A DNA stretch of 64,000 bases from NCBI RefSeq assembly GCF_020497125.1, contig NC_059072.1, positions 302,640,781-302,704,780 of the forward strand. Direction: 5' to 3'. Both the position numbers and the translations under genes were made by a program. Numbering within the stretch: position 1 is the first letter of the stretch; each line of letters starts with the position of its first letter. Below, piece after piece: positions 24,358 through 36,696 of this stretch. The notes beneath the pieces were generated by a model. The model did no database searches, was not told the origin of the DNA, and saw only the letters and a list, made by a program, of their open reading frames with translations. The DNA comes from Mauremys mutica. Taxonomy: Eukaryota; Chordata; Testudines; Geoemydidae.

Positions 24358-24551
24358 CAGGGCCAGCGCAACCCACTAGGCGACCGGGTGCTAACATTTT
24401 GGGGGCGGCGACCGCTGCTGCTAGATCTTCGGCCGCCCCAGTTGTCGGCGGTATTTCGGGGGTGGGACCTTCCGCCGCCTCTGTCGGGGCGGCATTTCGG
24501 GGGCGGGACCTTCCGCTGCCTAGGGCGCCAAAAAAGCTGGTGGTGCTCCTG
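24358..24551. mobile_element. Non-autonomous hAT-type element, 194 bp
   Basis: It begins CAGGGCCAGCGCAACCCACT and ends GGTGGTGCTCCTG, with an exact 8-bp duplication CATGATGA (24350-24357 and 24552-24559). The interior has two direct copies of a GGCGG-ATTTCGGGGG-GGGACCTTCCG module. The right terminal repeat is diverged. The 184-residue minus-strand open frame across it is spurious. Confidence 0.85.
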
Positions 24552-24672
24552 CATGATGATATACAATTTCCCCTCCGCCTCTAGGTAAAAGACAATATTT
24601 TTCATTCCAACTATGATGGAGTCTGGCTTACATAATTTAACTCTGATAGAGCAACGTCTAGAAGAATAGTGT

Positions 24673-24791
24673 GGACTTTTCAAAAGCGCTCATCATTGGC
24701 CTAAACTCGGCTCCCATTAAAGTGAATGGTCAAACTCCAGTGCGCTCCAGCAAAGTTAGGTGAATGCTGAGTGCTTTTGAAAATCCCACCA
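24673..24791. repeat. Palindromic DNA-element remnant, TTTTCARAAG family
   Basis: GGACTTTTCAAAAGCGCTCA at the left and TGAGTGCTTTTGAAAATCCC at the right are inverted matches. The centre contains GGCTCCCATTAAAGTGAATG. It resembles 22659-22762. Confidence 0.6.
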
Positions 24792-26755
24792 ATAGTTATT
24801 ACTATTTGCTACATAATGATGGCATCCTTTATGATGAATGAAATGCACGTAATGGCAAGGTCCATAATCAACCAATTTACAGCATAGGATCTAGTTCCTC
24901 TAAGGTATTTAGGTATCTAACTTCCATTGATTTCATCTAAGTACCTTTGAGGAAGAGCCTGAAACCTGACAAGTGTTGGGCACCTCCAGCTCCCAGTGAC
25001 TTCAGTGGGAGATGCAGGATGCGCAGCAAAACAACCCAAATGCCCTGGCAAGTAGAGGACGGTTCTGTCTAAGACCTGGGTTCAAAGTGGCCATTTGTTA
25101 TCACAGCATTTGCACTGTTTGAATTGTTTGCATTGTAAATAGCAGAACAAAGGTTCTTTTGCAGGCTAATCCTTTTGCTCTTAGTATTTTTAACTATGTT
25201 TTTGTGACATTTCCTTTGTTCAGTATGACTTCCCTGTGACTCTTCCTAAAGACGGCCAAGTCAAACCCTCAGTCCTGTTCTTCATAAGTCTCAACTGAAA
25301 TAATGTTCCCAAGGTAGTGTGAGGACACAGCACAAGGTCCACACTATAGGACAGTCTACAGGCCAATACTGTTAATAGTCTGATAAATAATTCTCTAAGG
25401 AATTCATAAGGTCATCTGGTATGCATTAAAAATTAATCAAAATGAGTTTCAGCATCACTCAGAATATATGTCATCTATAATCTCTATATGGTAAAAACCC
25501 ATGTCCTGTTGTCTGGGCATTTTCAATCATTTCACATTAGTAAGGCAAGATTCAAATATACTTAGCACTGAGTGATTAACGTTCGATCCTAAAATATCTA
25601 ACCTGTTCCCCAAAACAACACTGGAATAACATTCTGATAGCAAAATCTCTCTGATCATATAGTTTCCTTAAGTCGTTTCCAGAAGTGAGATGCTCAAATA
25701 CAGAGCAATTTGAAAAGGTATATATTTTGTGTGTGCATCCCCATATAGAAATACATGGAAGCTAACAACACCTACATAGTAGTGACAAGTTAATTCAATT
25801 TCCATCTTAAGATCAGGTAAAGTGTACCTCGTTTGTTACCATGGATACAAGACATTATTTCCATTTGTTTGAGACTTCATAGTGGGTATGAAATTAGATG
25901 GTGACACAAATTCATGGAGGGAGTTAACTCAAAAACACATAACTTCAATGCCTAAGCTGCTATTACACATTTTTCGACAACATAAATTGCTAGATTGCTA
26001 TGACTGCCCATATGGTATACTTCATGAGCAAATCTCTATGGGATTTTGCTGATAATGCTTTTGAGCAACAGAAGTGATGAGAGAAGAGAAAATAATCACT
26101 CATTTCATCAGTCCTGGAAGTGTGCAAAAGAAACCTGAAAAATCACCAGATAATTGGAGTGCATTAAAAATATATCAGTGTTGCATTATTTGCTACTGTT
26201 TGGCACCAAGTCTGTGCACAGAAAATTTCTTGATGCTCAAAATGCATCCATTTTCTCAGCCAGACCTGTTCTTCAACTGTAGCTCAAATCAATTATTCTT
26301 TAGTTTTCGAAGTGAGAGGGAGGAGGGGGTGGGATGCGGAGGGAAGTGAGTGTGAATGGAAAGGAAGAAGGATGAGGAACACATTTTTTAATGTACAGGT
26401 AGGGCTCAGGAACTCGGTGGAAACCAGTTCATCTTGTCTTAAATTAAATATAATATATACAACAAGATAAAAGGGAATGAGAGAGGTCTTCTTGTTAAAC
26501 CATTACTAGCCAAGACCTGGATGTGTGTTTAATATTTCATATAGAGCCTGATTTTCATAGGTGCTGTACACATGCTATGCTGATGGATTTCAATTAAAGC
26601 TGTCAATCTTCAGCATTTCTGAAAACCAAACTCAGACTCTATAGGTTCTACCTAAATGAGAGGCCAATTTCTAAATATTCCTGGATGAATCACAGGAAAA
26701 GTGTAAAGGTCATGAGGTGTCACAAGTGCTACTAACAACCCAAACCCATCTACTC

Positions 26756-27087
26756 CAGTGTTTCTCAAACTGGAGTCACTGCTTGTGTAGGGAAAGCCCC
26801 TGGCGGGCCAGGCCGGTTTGTTTACCTGCCCCGTCCACAGGCCCGGTCGATCGCGGCTCCCACTGGCCACGGTTCGCTGCTCCAGGCCAATGGGAGCTGC
26901 TGGAAGTAGTGTGGGCTGAGGGACTTACTGGACAATGCTTCCAGCAGCCCCCATTGGCCTGCAGCAGTGAACCGTGGCCAGTGGGAGCTGTAATCAGCTG
27001 GACCTGTGGACGGGGCAGGTAAACAAACCGGCCTGGCCCGCCGGGGCTTTCCCTACACAAGTGGCGACCCCAGTTTGAGAAACACTG
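26756..27087. mobile_element. Palindromic hAT-type MITE, 332 bp
   Basis: The ends are CAGTGTTTCTCAAACTG and, inverted, CAGTTTGAGAAACACTG, an exact 17-bp match. An exact 8-bp duplication ATCTACTC flanks it (26748-26755 and 27088-27095). Each half carries GTTTGTTTACCTGCC (26816-26830) or the inverse (27014-27028). Highly intact, so a comparatively young insertion. Non-coding. Confidence 0.95.
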
Positions 27088-28768
27088 ATCTACTCAAACC
27101 CATTAAAATTGTCCACAAAAGTGACCCAACTCAGCTCCATTCTGCTGTTGAACCTGCTAACAACTTCCCAACAAAACTCCTGATCTCTGCAATCCTCAGC
27201 ATATCCTCAAATCAGCTTCCAACTTCTTGAACCTTTTGTAATCCTCCCCCATAGGAAGTTGGTTGGCTTAATCCCAGATGCCAAACTAGCAAAAAATTCG
27301 AAAACTCACATCAAAATGTCAAAGATTTAAAAAAACATGGAGGATGGGAAACTGCAGTTGCTGTGACACAGCTAGATAGTGGATAATAAGCGATGGGTTT
27401 TCTCTTAACACGCTTGATTAACAATATTGATATCTAGCTGAAGTTTCAATACTAATTCAATTAGAATTCCAGGGCCTGATTCTCTTGTGCCCTTGCACCT
27501 CAGGTGACAATCTAAACCAGTGGCAAGTGAGTGTAAAAACACTACCACTTGGATTTGGTAGCAGCTTATACCCATTTGTACTGGTGTGAATGAGTACACA
27601 AAGTGCAGGGCAATGGAGAACAGGCACTAAGGCTCAGATTTAGCAAAGCATGTGTTCATGTGCTTAACATTAATGAAGTCAGCGACACTTAAGCATGTGC
27701 TTAAGTAAGGAAGAGATCATTCACATGCTTAAAGCATGTACTTAAGTGCTTGAAGGCCTAAGACACTTTAGCTTCTTTTTTTATACCTGAATTGGAAGAG
27801 CAACTAATGCCTAATTTGTTAATTCTCATATATTTTATTAAGAAATTATTCACTTAGGCCACAAATTCTCCCAACATTGTAAAAGAAAGGTGAGATCTGG
27901 GTGTTCATGTACAGAGCTGTACTGAAGCTCACTCCTGGTCAGAAGGCATAAGTCTGGGGCCTCACAATGACTACTAACTGCAATGTCACAGAGAGGGGAT
28001 TTACGACTTCCAACAATAATATCAGAAGTGGGAGCTGATTAACATTTTGGAAACAGAAGAGACTAAGAAATAAAGGGCCAGTCTGTGGCTTTAAGCCACT
28101 GGCCACAGTAGAGGGGAAGTGGAGGTGTACTACACCAGCAGCAGCTTCTGGAGACATTATGTCTCACTCAGTTACAATGGGCCAGGGCCTCAGCTAGTGC
28201 AAGTCAATCTAGCACCGCTGACTACAGTGGTGGCATGTCAATTTACACTTGCTGAGGACATGGACAAGTGTCTTTAGAAGTGTCGTGGGAGCATGGGCCA
28301 CAGCAGCCCTTGCTACAGCCTTTGCAATAGTACTGTGTGTTCTCTCCCCTGTGCGCACTGCACAGCTCTGATGCTGTTTAAGGATGGTGGGGCTATGATC
28401 CATACCTGACCTGCTACCTTTGGGGCACTGGCCATGGTAGGTTGGAAAAGGCTTCTTAAACCTGCTACCTTCTTGCAGAGCTAGGCCAACCCATGCTGCA
28501 ATCACACCTCTGACCGCAGTGTAGACATCCCCTTTGTCAGCAGGTCTTTAATCCCTGTGGCCTGATGCTGCCATCCTTATACACCCAAAACAGCCTGCAG
28601 AAATCAACAGGCATTTGAGTATGCAAAGAAATCACGGTCAGGTCCCTTAGCATCTTACAAAAACTGATTTTAGCGGTGCAAAAATGTGCAGTGCTTTTTT
28701 CCTAACCAAAAATGCCCCTTTTGCATATACATTATTGAGAAAAGACATTAAAAATTGACTCATCGTAC

Positions 28769-28953
28769 CTGCTGCATGCCTTGCATTGTCTGCTGCAGGA
28801 ATTTCAACTGTTGGTCCTTTGTGAGACTTTCTTCGGTCCGAAAGAGTTGTCCTTTCTCTTGTTTTAGAAGCTCCACTTCATTTCTGTAAGCATCCAGCTG
28901 CCATCTGAGGCTGTCATTCTCTTCCTTCAGTGCATAAGCTTGGGCTGTTAGAG
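28769..28953 (-). CDS. ENOX1: ENOX1 coding exon (3rd of five), coiled coil
   Basis: This 185-bp exon contributes two bases that complete a split Ala codon, then 61 codons. They run from LTAQAYALKEENDSLRWQLD through EVELLKQEKGQLFRTEESL to FLQQTMQGMQQ. Heptad-like spacing of L, I and V between charged and Gln residues indicates a coiled coil, as expected for the C-terminal half of ENOX proteins, which is thought to mediate oligomerisation. The acceptor is CTCATAG| and the donor CAG|GTACGA, ending in phase 0. The introns on either side are about 29.5 kb and 20.2 kb, so this exon is isolated among repeats. The acceptor's pyrimidine tract (TTCATTTTCTCATAG) is good. There are no stops or frameshifts, so the gene looks intact. 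Confidence 0.95.
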
Positions 28954-29579
28954 CTATGAGAAAATGAACATGCCAAAAAAATAAATAAAAGATCAATATG
29001 ATGACTCATTTGCTGGCAGATAACATAGAGGGCATTGTTCAGACAAAAGGGGATGCAGCATAAATATATACAAGGTAAACACTCCACTCTTAGGTTGGTC
29101 TAGAGAAAATTAAACTGGTTAAAGCCTTAAGAACATTTGTAGAGCATTTTGGGTTCTACACAGCACACTAAGCCCAAACTCTGACTCAGGTTCATGCCCC
29201 AGCGCCCCTTCCATCCACACAGAAATGAGTCTGACTTGGGTCAGGAAATCCTCTTGGCTGGGGTCTATGAACCCTGCTGGAGGGAGCGTCAGAGCCTGAG
29301 TCCCGCTGTTATGTGGGTCAGAGCCCAGGCATTTTGTAGTGTGGATGCAGCTCAAGTCTGAGTTGCCACTCTGGGTCTGGAGAGTCCACCACACAGAGGA
29401 ACATCTCAAACGGTCTGCTAATGGTTTACAAAGAGTCTAGTAGCTCATTAGAAATAGCAGGACTAATAAACTCTCACAGCTTCATTGGTTCAATTTCAAC
29501 TGGTTTAGTGCCAGAGTGAACACAGACAAGCTGAAATGGTTCAACTAGTCCTCCCTATTAATGCCCCACAGTACACTAA

Positions 29580-29742
29580 GGGCTTGTCTAAAGGGGGACA
29601 CTCAGGAAAGTTCATCCAAATTAAAGTGAGTTAGTTAAATTGCATTTAATTCCTATGTGGAAAAGTTTTATTCTGAATCAAAATGTCCTAAATTCGATTT
29701 ATCTTAATTCACTTCCCTGAGCGTTTCTGTTTAGTCAAGCCC
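29580..29742. mobile_element. MITE with TAA target site, 163 bp
   Basis: The ends are GGGCTTGTCTAAA and, inverted, TTTAGTCAAGCCC. TAA lies immediately outside each end (29577-29579, 29743-29745), the 3-bp target size of PIF/Harbinger elements. The interior is AT-rich with imperfect inverted arms (AATTAAAGTGAGTTAG and TTAATTCACTT). Non-coding. Confidence 0.7.
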
Positions 29743-31671
29743 TAAGTGGCCTTGTGACATCTCCCAGGATGCACTACTTCTGGGAGCTAGTTGTGAATTG
29801 TGAGACAAAAGGAATTGCAAATGAAATAGTTCAGGACAGCACAAGTGTGGATATGGGGCAAAACAAACCAATTTGGTATGACTAGTGTGGAGACACTTAA
29901 TTCTTTACACTTAATCTGGTTCAGTAACAAATGGTTCAGTTCTTTAGTGCAGACAAGGCCTTATATAAATATCCTAAAGCAGGATTTCTTGACGTGGAGG
30001 TTGGGATACGCATGGCAATTGCAGATACGTGTTAAGGGGTCATGACAACCTTGCCTTTCTGATATTGCTAAATGGGAGGACAGATGTGGCCAGATGTGTA
30101 AAGGTTGGGAGAAGAATGCTGACGGTAAGGACAGAGGTTGAGAACCACTGCCCAAGAGAAATGTCCTAAGAGAGACTTCAGAAAATGACCTATTACTGAC
30201 AACAGATGTCAGCAATGATTCTCTTCCTACCCCACCACCTCAAACTAGTGTTGAAAACAGTTTAGCTGTGAATGAATTTTTGACACTGATTCTAAAAGTG
30301 TGCTAGAGCCCTGATGTAACATGGAAATCATTCATTTTTTTTCTACAAGGGCAGTATCTACTCTTGACAGTTTCTTACCTGTGTCTCAGCAATGGTGCAG
30401 TCATACTTGTACAACTGATAGCATAAGCTGCAGTGGAGCTGAGATGTATGCATTCTACCACTGAGTCACATATGGAGGTAAAAATGTCTGCTGACCTCCA
30501 CTAGAGATTCACTGTTTCTGAAAACAGGCACGAAATTTCTGAGTGTGGGAAGGCATAATGGTGCTGAAAACAGTTTTGTTCTGTGTACATTAGCATTTGA
30601 TGGAGGCATAGTCAACAAGAGGTTAGTGAGACGAGGCCATAAATTGTTGCTCTAAATTTCAATCACTCTTCATAGACTGGCTGCTAAAATTAGACATAGA
30701 TTTTAGGTGAGAAACTGACATCCAGCGTAAAGGCAAAATTCTTAAGTTCTTAAATTGGCAAAACTTTATTGACTTCACAGCATTTGCCCAGCAATGTTAT
30801 AGAAACTGATGTGACTGTTTAATATTTATACTATGGTAGCACCCAGAGGTTCCAGTCAGGATTAAGGCCCTGTTATGCTAGGGAGTTTTGCCTAAGTAAA
30901 GCTTTTTGGATTTGGTCCCAAGAGAGAGGAAATGTGGAAACTCCACTCCTGCCTCCCTGCGAATTCTCCGGTTACAAGGAATCATTTAGACAGAGAAATG
31001 ATGTAATAGAGCAAAATTATATAAAATGCAAATGCTCAACAAAAAAAAAACCACAAAACCCCAACGACAACCAGACTTGGCACTACAAGAACTTTACTAC
31101 ATTAGCTGCATTGAAAGATACTGAAGTCATTTCCTTAGGAAGCTCCATTTGGCCCCTTTTCAATTTAGAATGGCATTTTTATTATCATAACTGATAGCAG
31201 GTGTTTGTGAAGAAATCGATTAGTATGCAGGGATGGAAATTACATTTGCCAAATGAATTGCACAGTCTGCAATATAAGCCTAAATTTGTATAGCAAAATG
31301 TGGAAGGTTATAAAGCATATACCAAGAACACTATTTAAACAAATTATCTGAGCATAAATACACATAGGGAAGTGTGACAGCTGTTATTTCAGGGATACTG
31401 TTAACGTCCTAGAGAAGAACTTTACTCTTGACCGTTCTTATACTTGGCAACAACAATGGTCATTTGGCTTAGCAAAGTATGATGCAGTCCTATCTTTATT
31501 ATTGGACTGTGATATCACTATGAAATAGCTGCAATTAAAAAAAACCCTCCAAAATTCTATCCGCATTTTGTAATAGGAGCACAAACCTGATTAAATGATT
31601 TCAAGCTTGATATTACAGAATTTTACTTGCCATCGACAGTAACAATATGGCTACTTTCCAGAGGATAAGAA

Positions 31672-31752
31672 ATTATATATTAACACCACTTAACTTAACA
31701 CCACTTAATATATTAACACCACCACCACTTAATTATATATTAACACCACTTC
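31672..31752 (+). repeat. Short tandem repeat, TTAACACCACTTAA-type unit
   Basis: Five imperfect copies of TAACACCACTTAA separated by TATAT stretches or CCA triplet expansion; unique in the window. Confidence 0.85.
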
Positions 31753-32744
31753 AGGCCTCTCTTGAACAGACCTTGCTGCATAAAGAGTCCCTTGTATCCT
31801 GTGTAATCTCACATAACATGACTCAAAATCTTTGTCAAACTAGTTTGCTGTCTGAACAGGCGATCTCAATACATCATTAGCAATAAAAATACTTTACTTT
31901 TGACAAGACAAACCTTTCTTTGACCCAATTAATTTCTATTATTTTGCAAACAATACAAATACATTATTGCAAATATAGTGTAGTCATTAAAATACACCTA
32001 TACGTTCATTGTTGCATCTAATTTGGCTCCTCCACAGCATCTCTCTGGAAGATTTAGCTGCAGCCTCAGAATTGCTATATCATATTAAATTGTTTTGAAA
32101 AGCATGTAATCATTCTTCCATGATAAAATTTACCCTCAAGAAATTGTTGTGAGGAGTCTAATGGGCAACTAAGAGGACAGAAGCTTTTTTCATAACAACC
32201 AAATAACTACATCTGAGAAAAATAGGCTAAGCAAACACAAACCTCCAGTCCAATAGAAAGTATTTTTCTAAATTTGCTCCTCTAATTCAGAGAGAGGCCT
32301 GAACCAAACTTCCAAATGTTGCAGTTTTGCACTTCTTTTCAGTGTACCGAGGCTACTAAATGTATAAACTAGTATATTCATGCTGCCCAGCAGACATCAC
32401 TTTATGGTTAGCTAGAGTCATTACACAGTGCTATGCACCACCACTGGGTTAACCTTGACTTCCACACAGAAACTTTAACCAGTGGATAACCTCCCACTCT
32501 GTTAGGTACAGAAGGGACACTAAGGCAACAGAACCTGTACTTTTCCACTGCTTTGGGGAGGCAGTGGGAAGAATGTGCATCTCCTGTGCATCACGTAACC
32601 CAGCTCCAAGAGAAATCCCCGAAAGCTGTTGCACAGATGGAAGGGACTGGGTCTGTACAGCTGTTGGCTTGTTATCTCTGATGGAGTTCAGGTGCTAGGA
32701 CCTCACAGCCTATCCTGGCCGGAATAACAGCTGTGGATATTTCC

Positions 32745-32990
32745 ACTGCCAGCGGGTGTGTCGACACAGCCAGTGACAGCAAGCCTCTGAGCCCAGGTCG
32801 ACAGACTCAGGCTCACACAACTGCGATACAAATGGCTGTGTAGACATTGCTTTGAAGTTGCAGCTCAGGTTGGAGCTTGGACTCTGAAGCCCACGCCTGC
32901 CCTGGTCTTCGGAGCTCAAGCTCCAGCCTGAGCCATAAGCCACAAGCCAGAGGCTCACTGCTGTCGGCTGTGTAGACATGTGGCCCTGGT
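32745..32990. mobile_element. DNA-element remnant with GTGTAGACA ends
   Basis: GGCTGTGTAGACATTG and GGCTGTGTAGACATGTGG occur with internal inverted stretches (GAGCTTGGACTCTGAAGCCC against GGAGCTCAAGCTCCAG). Ends are not exact and no target duplication was found. Confidence 0.45.
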
Positions 32991-33504
32991 GGAATACTCC
33001 TTCCCCTCCTTTCTCCGGGGAATATGCTCAGCCCATTTATTGGAGCTGGGTGCCTGGGAGAGGATTTGAGGCCTAGTGTGCAATGCTGCTGACTGCTGTT
33101 TGGCAAGTGGGCTGAACAAGAGCCCATTAAACATTGTAAGAATCACCTGCAAGTGACAAAACTGGTTGCCAATTCACGTGACAGGTATAAGCAATGCTAT
33201 AGAGTATTTGCTATCCGCATCGAAGTTATTAGAAGCTAGTTACAAGGAGGCTTGTGAAGTTTGCATTAATCTTTAGCTACCTGACCCGGACAGCTAACCC
33301 CACAGGCCTAAACATTTTATTCTGAGCTGTATATTATCACCTTCAACATTTTAAGAATAACTCTTGGGCAAGGATCAAGTAACACACACTGTTTGAACAG
33401 TTACAAGTGACTCTTTATCATAGGAAACAACATACTTTCTGTTTTTTTAGAAACATGAGCACTTATAATACTCGTGAACACTTAGCAGAATCTCAATATT
33501 CAAT

Positions 33505-33650
33505 TATTATTTGTAATTCAATAGTACCAAGAAGTCCCAATCAGGGCTGGTGCCTCATTGTTCTAGGCATTGGACAAATACATAGAAAGACACGATCCAG
33601 GTCCCAAAGTGCTTACAAACTAATTGAAGACAAGGCACAACAGATGAATG
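33505..33650 (+). repeat. CORE/MIR-type SINE remnant
   Basis: GTACCAAGAAGTCCCAATCA, then ATTGTTCTAGGCATTGGACA and CCCAAAGTGCTTACAAACTA, form the upstream part of a MIR-related amniote SINE. A similar segment is seen at 53170-53270. Confidence 0.55.
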
Positions 33651-33756
33651 TCACAGACAATAAGAGGAAATGGGGGAGAGAACATGAGGGTAACAGTAGT
33701 AAGATCATGAATTACACAGGATACCTTGAGGGGTCTAAATCATTTTAAAAATTGTT

Positions 33757-35030
33757 AAGAACACGAGAACATAAGTCTGGCCCTACTGGGTCAGACCAAA
33801 GATCCATCTAGCCCAGTATCCTGTCTTCTGCCAGTGGCCAATGCCAGGTGCCCCAGAAGGAATGAACAGAACAGGTGATCATCAAGTGATCCATCCCCTG
33901 TCCCCCATTCCCAGCTTCTGGCAAACAGACGCTAGGGACACCATCCCTGCCCATCCTGGCTAATAGCCATTGATGGACCTATCCTCCATGAAATTATCTA
34001 GTTCTTTTTTGAATCCTGTTATAGTCTTGGCCTTCACAACATCCTCTGGCAAGGAGTTCTACCGGCTGACTGTGTGTTGTGTGAAGAAATACTTCCTTTC
34101 ATTTATTTTAAACCCACTGCCTATTAATTTCATTTGGGGACCCCTAGTTCTTGTGTTATGAGAAGGAGTAAATAACACTTCCTTATTTACTTTCTCCACA
34201 CCAGTCATGATTTTATAGACCTCTGTCCTATCCCCCCCCTTAATCATCTCTTTTCCAAACTGAAAAGTCCGAGTCTTATTAATCTCTCCTCATACGGCAG
34301 CCATTCCATACCCCTAATAATTTTTGTTGCCCTTTTCTGAACCTTTTCTAATTCCAATATATCTTTTTTGAGATGGGGCGACCACATCTGCACACAGCAT
34401 CAAAGATGTGGGCATACCATAGATTTATATAGAGGTAATATGATATTTTCTGTCTTATTATCTATCCCTTTCTTAGCAATTCCCAACATTCTGTTTGCTT
34501 TTTTGACTGCCGCTGAACATTGAGTGTATGTTTTCAGAGAACTATCCACAATGACTCCAAGATCTCTTTCTTGAGTGGTAACAGCTAATTTAGACCCCAT
34601 CATTTTATATGTATAGTTGGGATTATATTTTCCAATGTGCATTACTTTGCATTTATCAACATTGAATTTCAATTACCATTTTGTTGCCCAGTCACCCAGT
34701 TTTGTGAGATCCTTTTGTAGCTTTTTGCAGTCTGCTTGGGATTTAACTATCTTGAGTAGTTTTGTATCATCTGCAAATTTTGCCACCTCACTGTTTACCC
34801 CTATTTCCAGATAATTTATGAATATGTTGAACAGCACTGGTCCCAGTACAGGCCCCTGGGGGACACCACTATTTATCTCTCTCCACTCTGAAAACTCACC
34901 ATTTATTCTTACCCTTTGTTTCGTACCTTTTAACCAGTTATTGATCCATGAGAGGACCTTACCTCTTATCCCATGACAGCTTACTTTGCTTAAGAGCCTT
35001 TGGTGAGGGATTTTGTCTTGTTACCCCCAG
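33757..35030 (-). pseudogene. CR1 LINE copy, 5'-truncated, degraded
   Basis: The minus strand carries the end of a CR1 reverse transcriptase, including QERDLGVIVDSSLK and an open stretch with NRMLGIAKKGIDNKTENI (34400-34672). The typical 3' untranslated sequence follows (plus strand GGCCCTACTGGGTCAGACC). Frameshifts and stops break the frame. CR1 is the dominant LINE of turtles and birds. It lies 5' to 5' with the plus-strand copy at 35085. Confidence 0.88.
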
Positions 35031-35084
35031 TCCTTTACCAAGCCATGAATAATAGATAACTACTTGTAGGCTTCATGTTATCAG

Positions 35085-35898
35085 CGAGTCATGAGACAAA
35101 TTGGAGGATTGGGTCAAAAGAAATCTGATGAGGTTCAACAAGGACAAGTGCAGAGTCCTGCACTTAAGAAGGAAGAATCCCATGCATTGCTACAGGCTGG
35201 GACCGACTGGCTAAGCAGCAGTTCTGCAGAAAAGAACCTAGGGATTACAGTGGACGAGAAGCTGGATATGAGTCAGAAGAATGCTCTTGTTGCAAAGAAG
35301 GCCAATGGCATATTGGGCTGTATTAGTTGGAGCATTGCCAGCAGATCCAGGGAAGTGATTATTCCCCTCTATTCGCCACTGGTGAAGCCACACCTGGAGT
35401 ACTGCGTCCAGTTTTGGTCCCCTCACTACAGAAGGGATGTGGACAAATTGGAGAGAGTCCAGTGGAGGGCAATGGAAATGATTAGGGGGCTGGGGCACAT
35501 GACTTACAAGGAGAGGCTGAGGGAACTGGGGTTACAGAAGAGAAGAGCGAGGGGAGATTTGATAGTAGCCTTCAACTACCTGAAGGGCGATCCCAAAGAG
35601 TATGGAGCTAGGCTGTTCTCAGTGGTGGCAGATGACAGAACAAGAATCAATGGTCTCAAGTTGCAGTGTGGGAGGTCTAGGTTGGATATCAGGAAACATT
35701 ATTTCACTAGGAGGGTGGTGAAGCACTGTAATGGATTACCTAGGGAGGTGGTGTAATCTCCATCCTTAGAGGTTTTTAAGGCCCGGCTTGACAAAGCCCT
35801 GGCTGCGATGATTTAGTTGGTGTTGGTCCTGCTTTAAGCAGGGGATTGGATTAGATGACCTCCTGAGGTCTTTTCCAACCCTAATATTCTATGATTTG
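35085..35898 (+). pseudogene. CR1 LINE 3' part, degraded
   Basis: An open stretch at 35091-35756 encodes the C-terminal reverse-transcriptase part with EKNLGITVDEKLDMSQKN, PLYSPLVKPHLEYCVQFWSP and RGDLIVAFNYLKG. It continues past a stop to the 3' tail ending TAATATTCTATGATT. Only the 3' end of the element is present. It is a different CR1 subfamily from 33757-35030, judging by the sequence differences. Confidence 0.9.
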
Positions 35899-36696
35899 GG
35901 GCGAGCATTCAAGTGTAAGGGGCACCAGGAAAGTAGATGTAGACAAACCCGTAGTTTTATTATTGAGCATTATTGTTGGAGCAGAGTATTGGGGAAGAGG
36001 GCAGAATAAGCAAGAGCGGATAAGTTGGGAAGGCACAGCTGGTAAGGTCCTTCATTTCTTTAGCTAAAGAATGCAATTGCAACGCAACAAAATAATCACT
36101 TGTAATTTACATACTGAAAGTACCCACCCATTTAACTTTTTAATAACAGAAATAACACTGAATTTGGTGTACTAGAACAACTGTAAATTAATCCCACAAT
36201 TTTAACAATAAATGGTCTCTTGTTACCGGACTTAAATTAAAGCAACTCAGATCATTTCTGAAAAGGTGACAGGAATTCTTAAAATTGAATCTTAATAACT
36301 CTTCCAAATTAATTAATAGGAAAACACCCTTTTTATCTACAGACAATCAACTTTGAGAGTTTCCTTACAAAACAACGTGCGGACTCTAAAAGGGATTTAT
36401 CTTCAGAAAGAACACTTAATATGAGGAAAGATCCTTTTCCAGAAACATCAGCAAAAAGGACTATTACTGCTTCACCTCTTTTTCACTGCAAAATCTTGGA
36501 AAGGCTAGGATTTGTAGCAATAGCCACTGCAGTAAGACAATACTGACATAGAACAGAGAATACTAACATTTTACAATCCATCTCAGGATTGATTGGGATC
36601 AGAAAATAAAGCTCTGTCTCCTACCAGCACTTCTATGGGGCACACAAATTACTTTATATTTTTTTACCTTTATTACGTGGTGTGTCACACGCAAAT

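Larger units (their letters stand above)
8543..28768 (-). other. ENOX1: ENOX1 intron, about 20.2 kb
   Basis: This intron carries the densest set of DNA transposons in the window, listed separately. Stretches where I see no recognisable element are 8543-9290, 9956-10846, 11217-12180, 12300-13215, 15450-16550 (a low-complexity Phe/Lys-codon-like AT-rich repeat family may occupy 15890-16270), 17763-18920, 19420-20720, 20800-22650, 23140-23335, 23615-24345, 24800-26745 and 27100-28768. Within the last, 27620-27765 and 28190-28530 look like decayed DNA elements without clear ends. Confidence 0.8.

Noticed and set aside
24129..24683. 184-residue minus-strand open frame
   Set aside because: It spans the whole 194-bp hAT element plus flanks; no family resemblance and no splice or promoter context.
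31672..31752. CRISPR-like spaced repeats
   Set aside because: Units are imperfect, spacing is irregular, and the context is a vertebrate intron; this is a simple tandem repeat.
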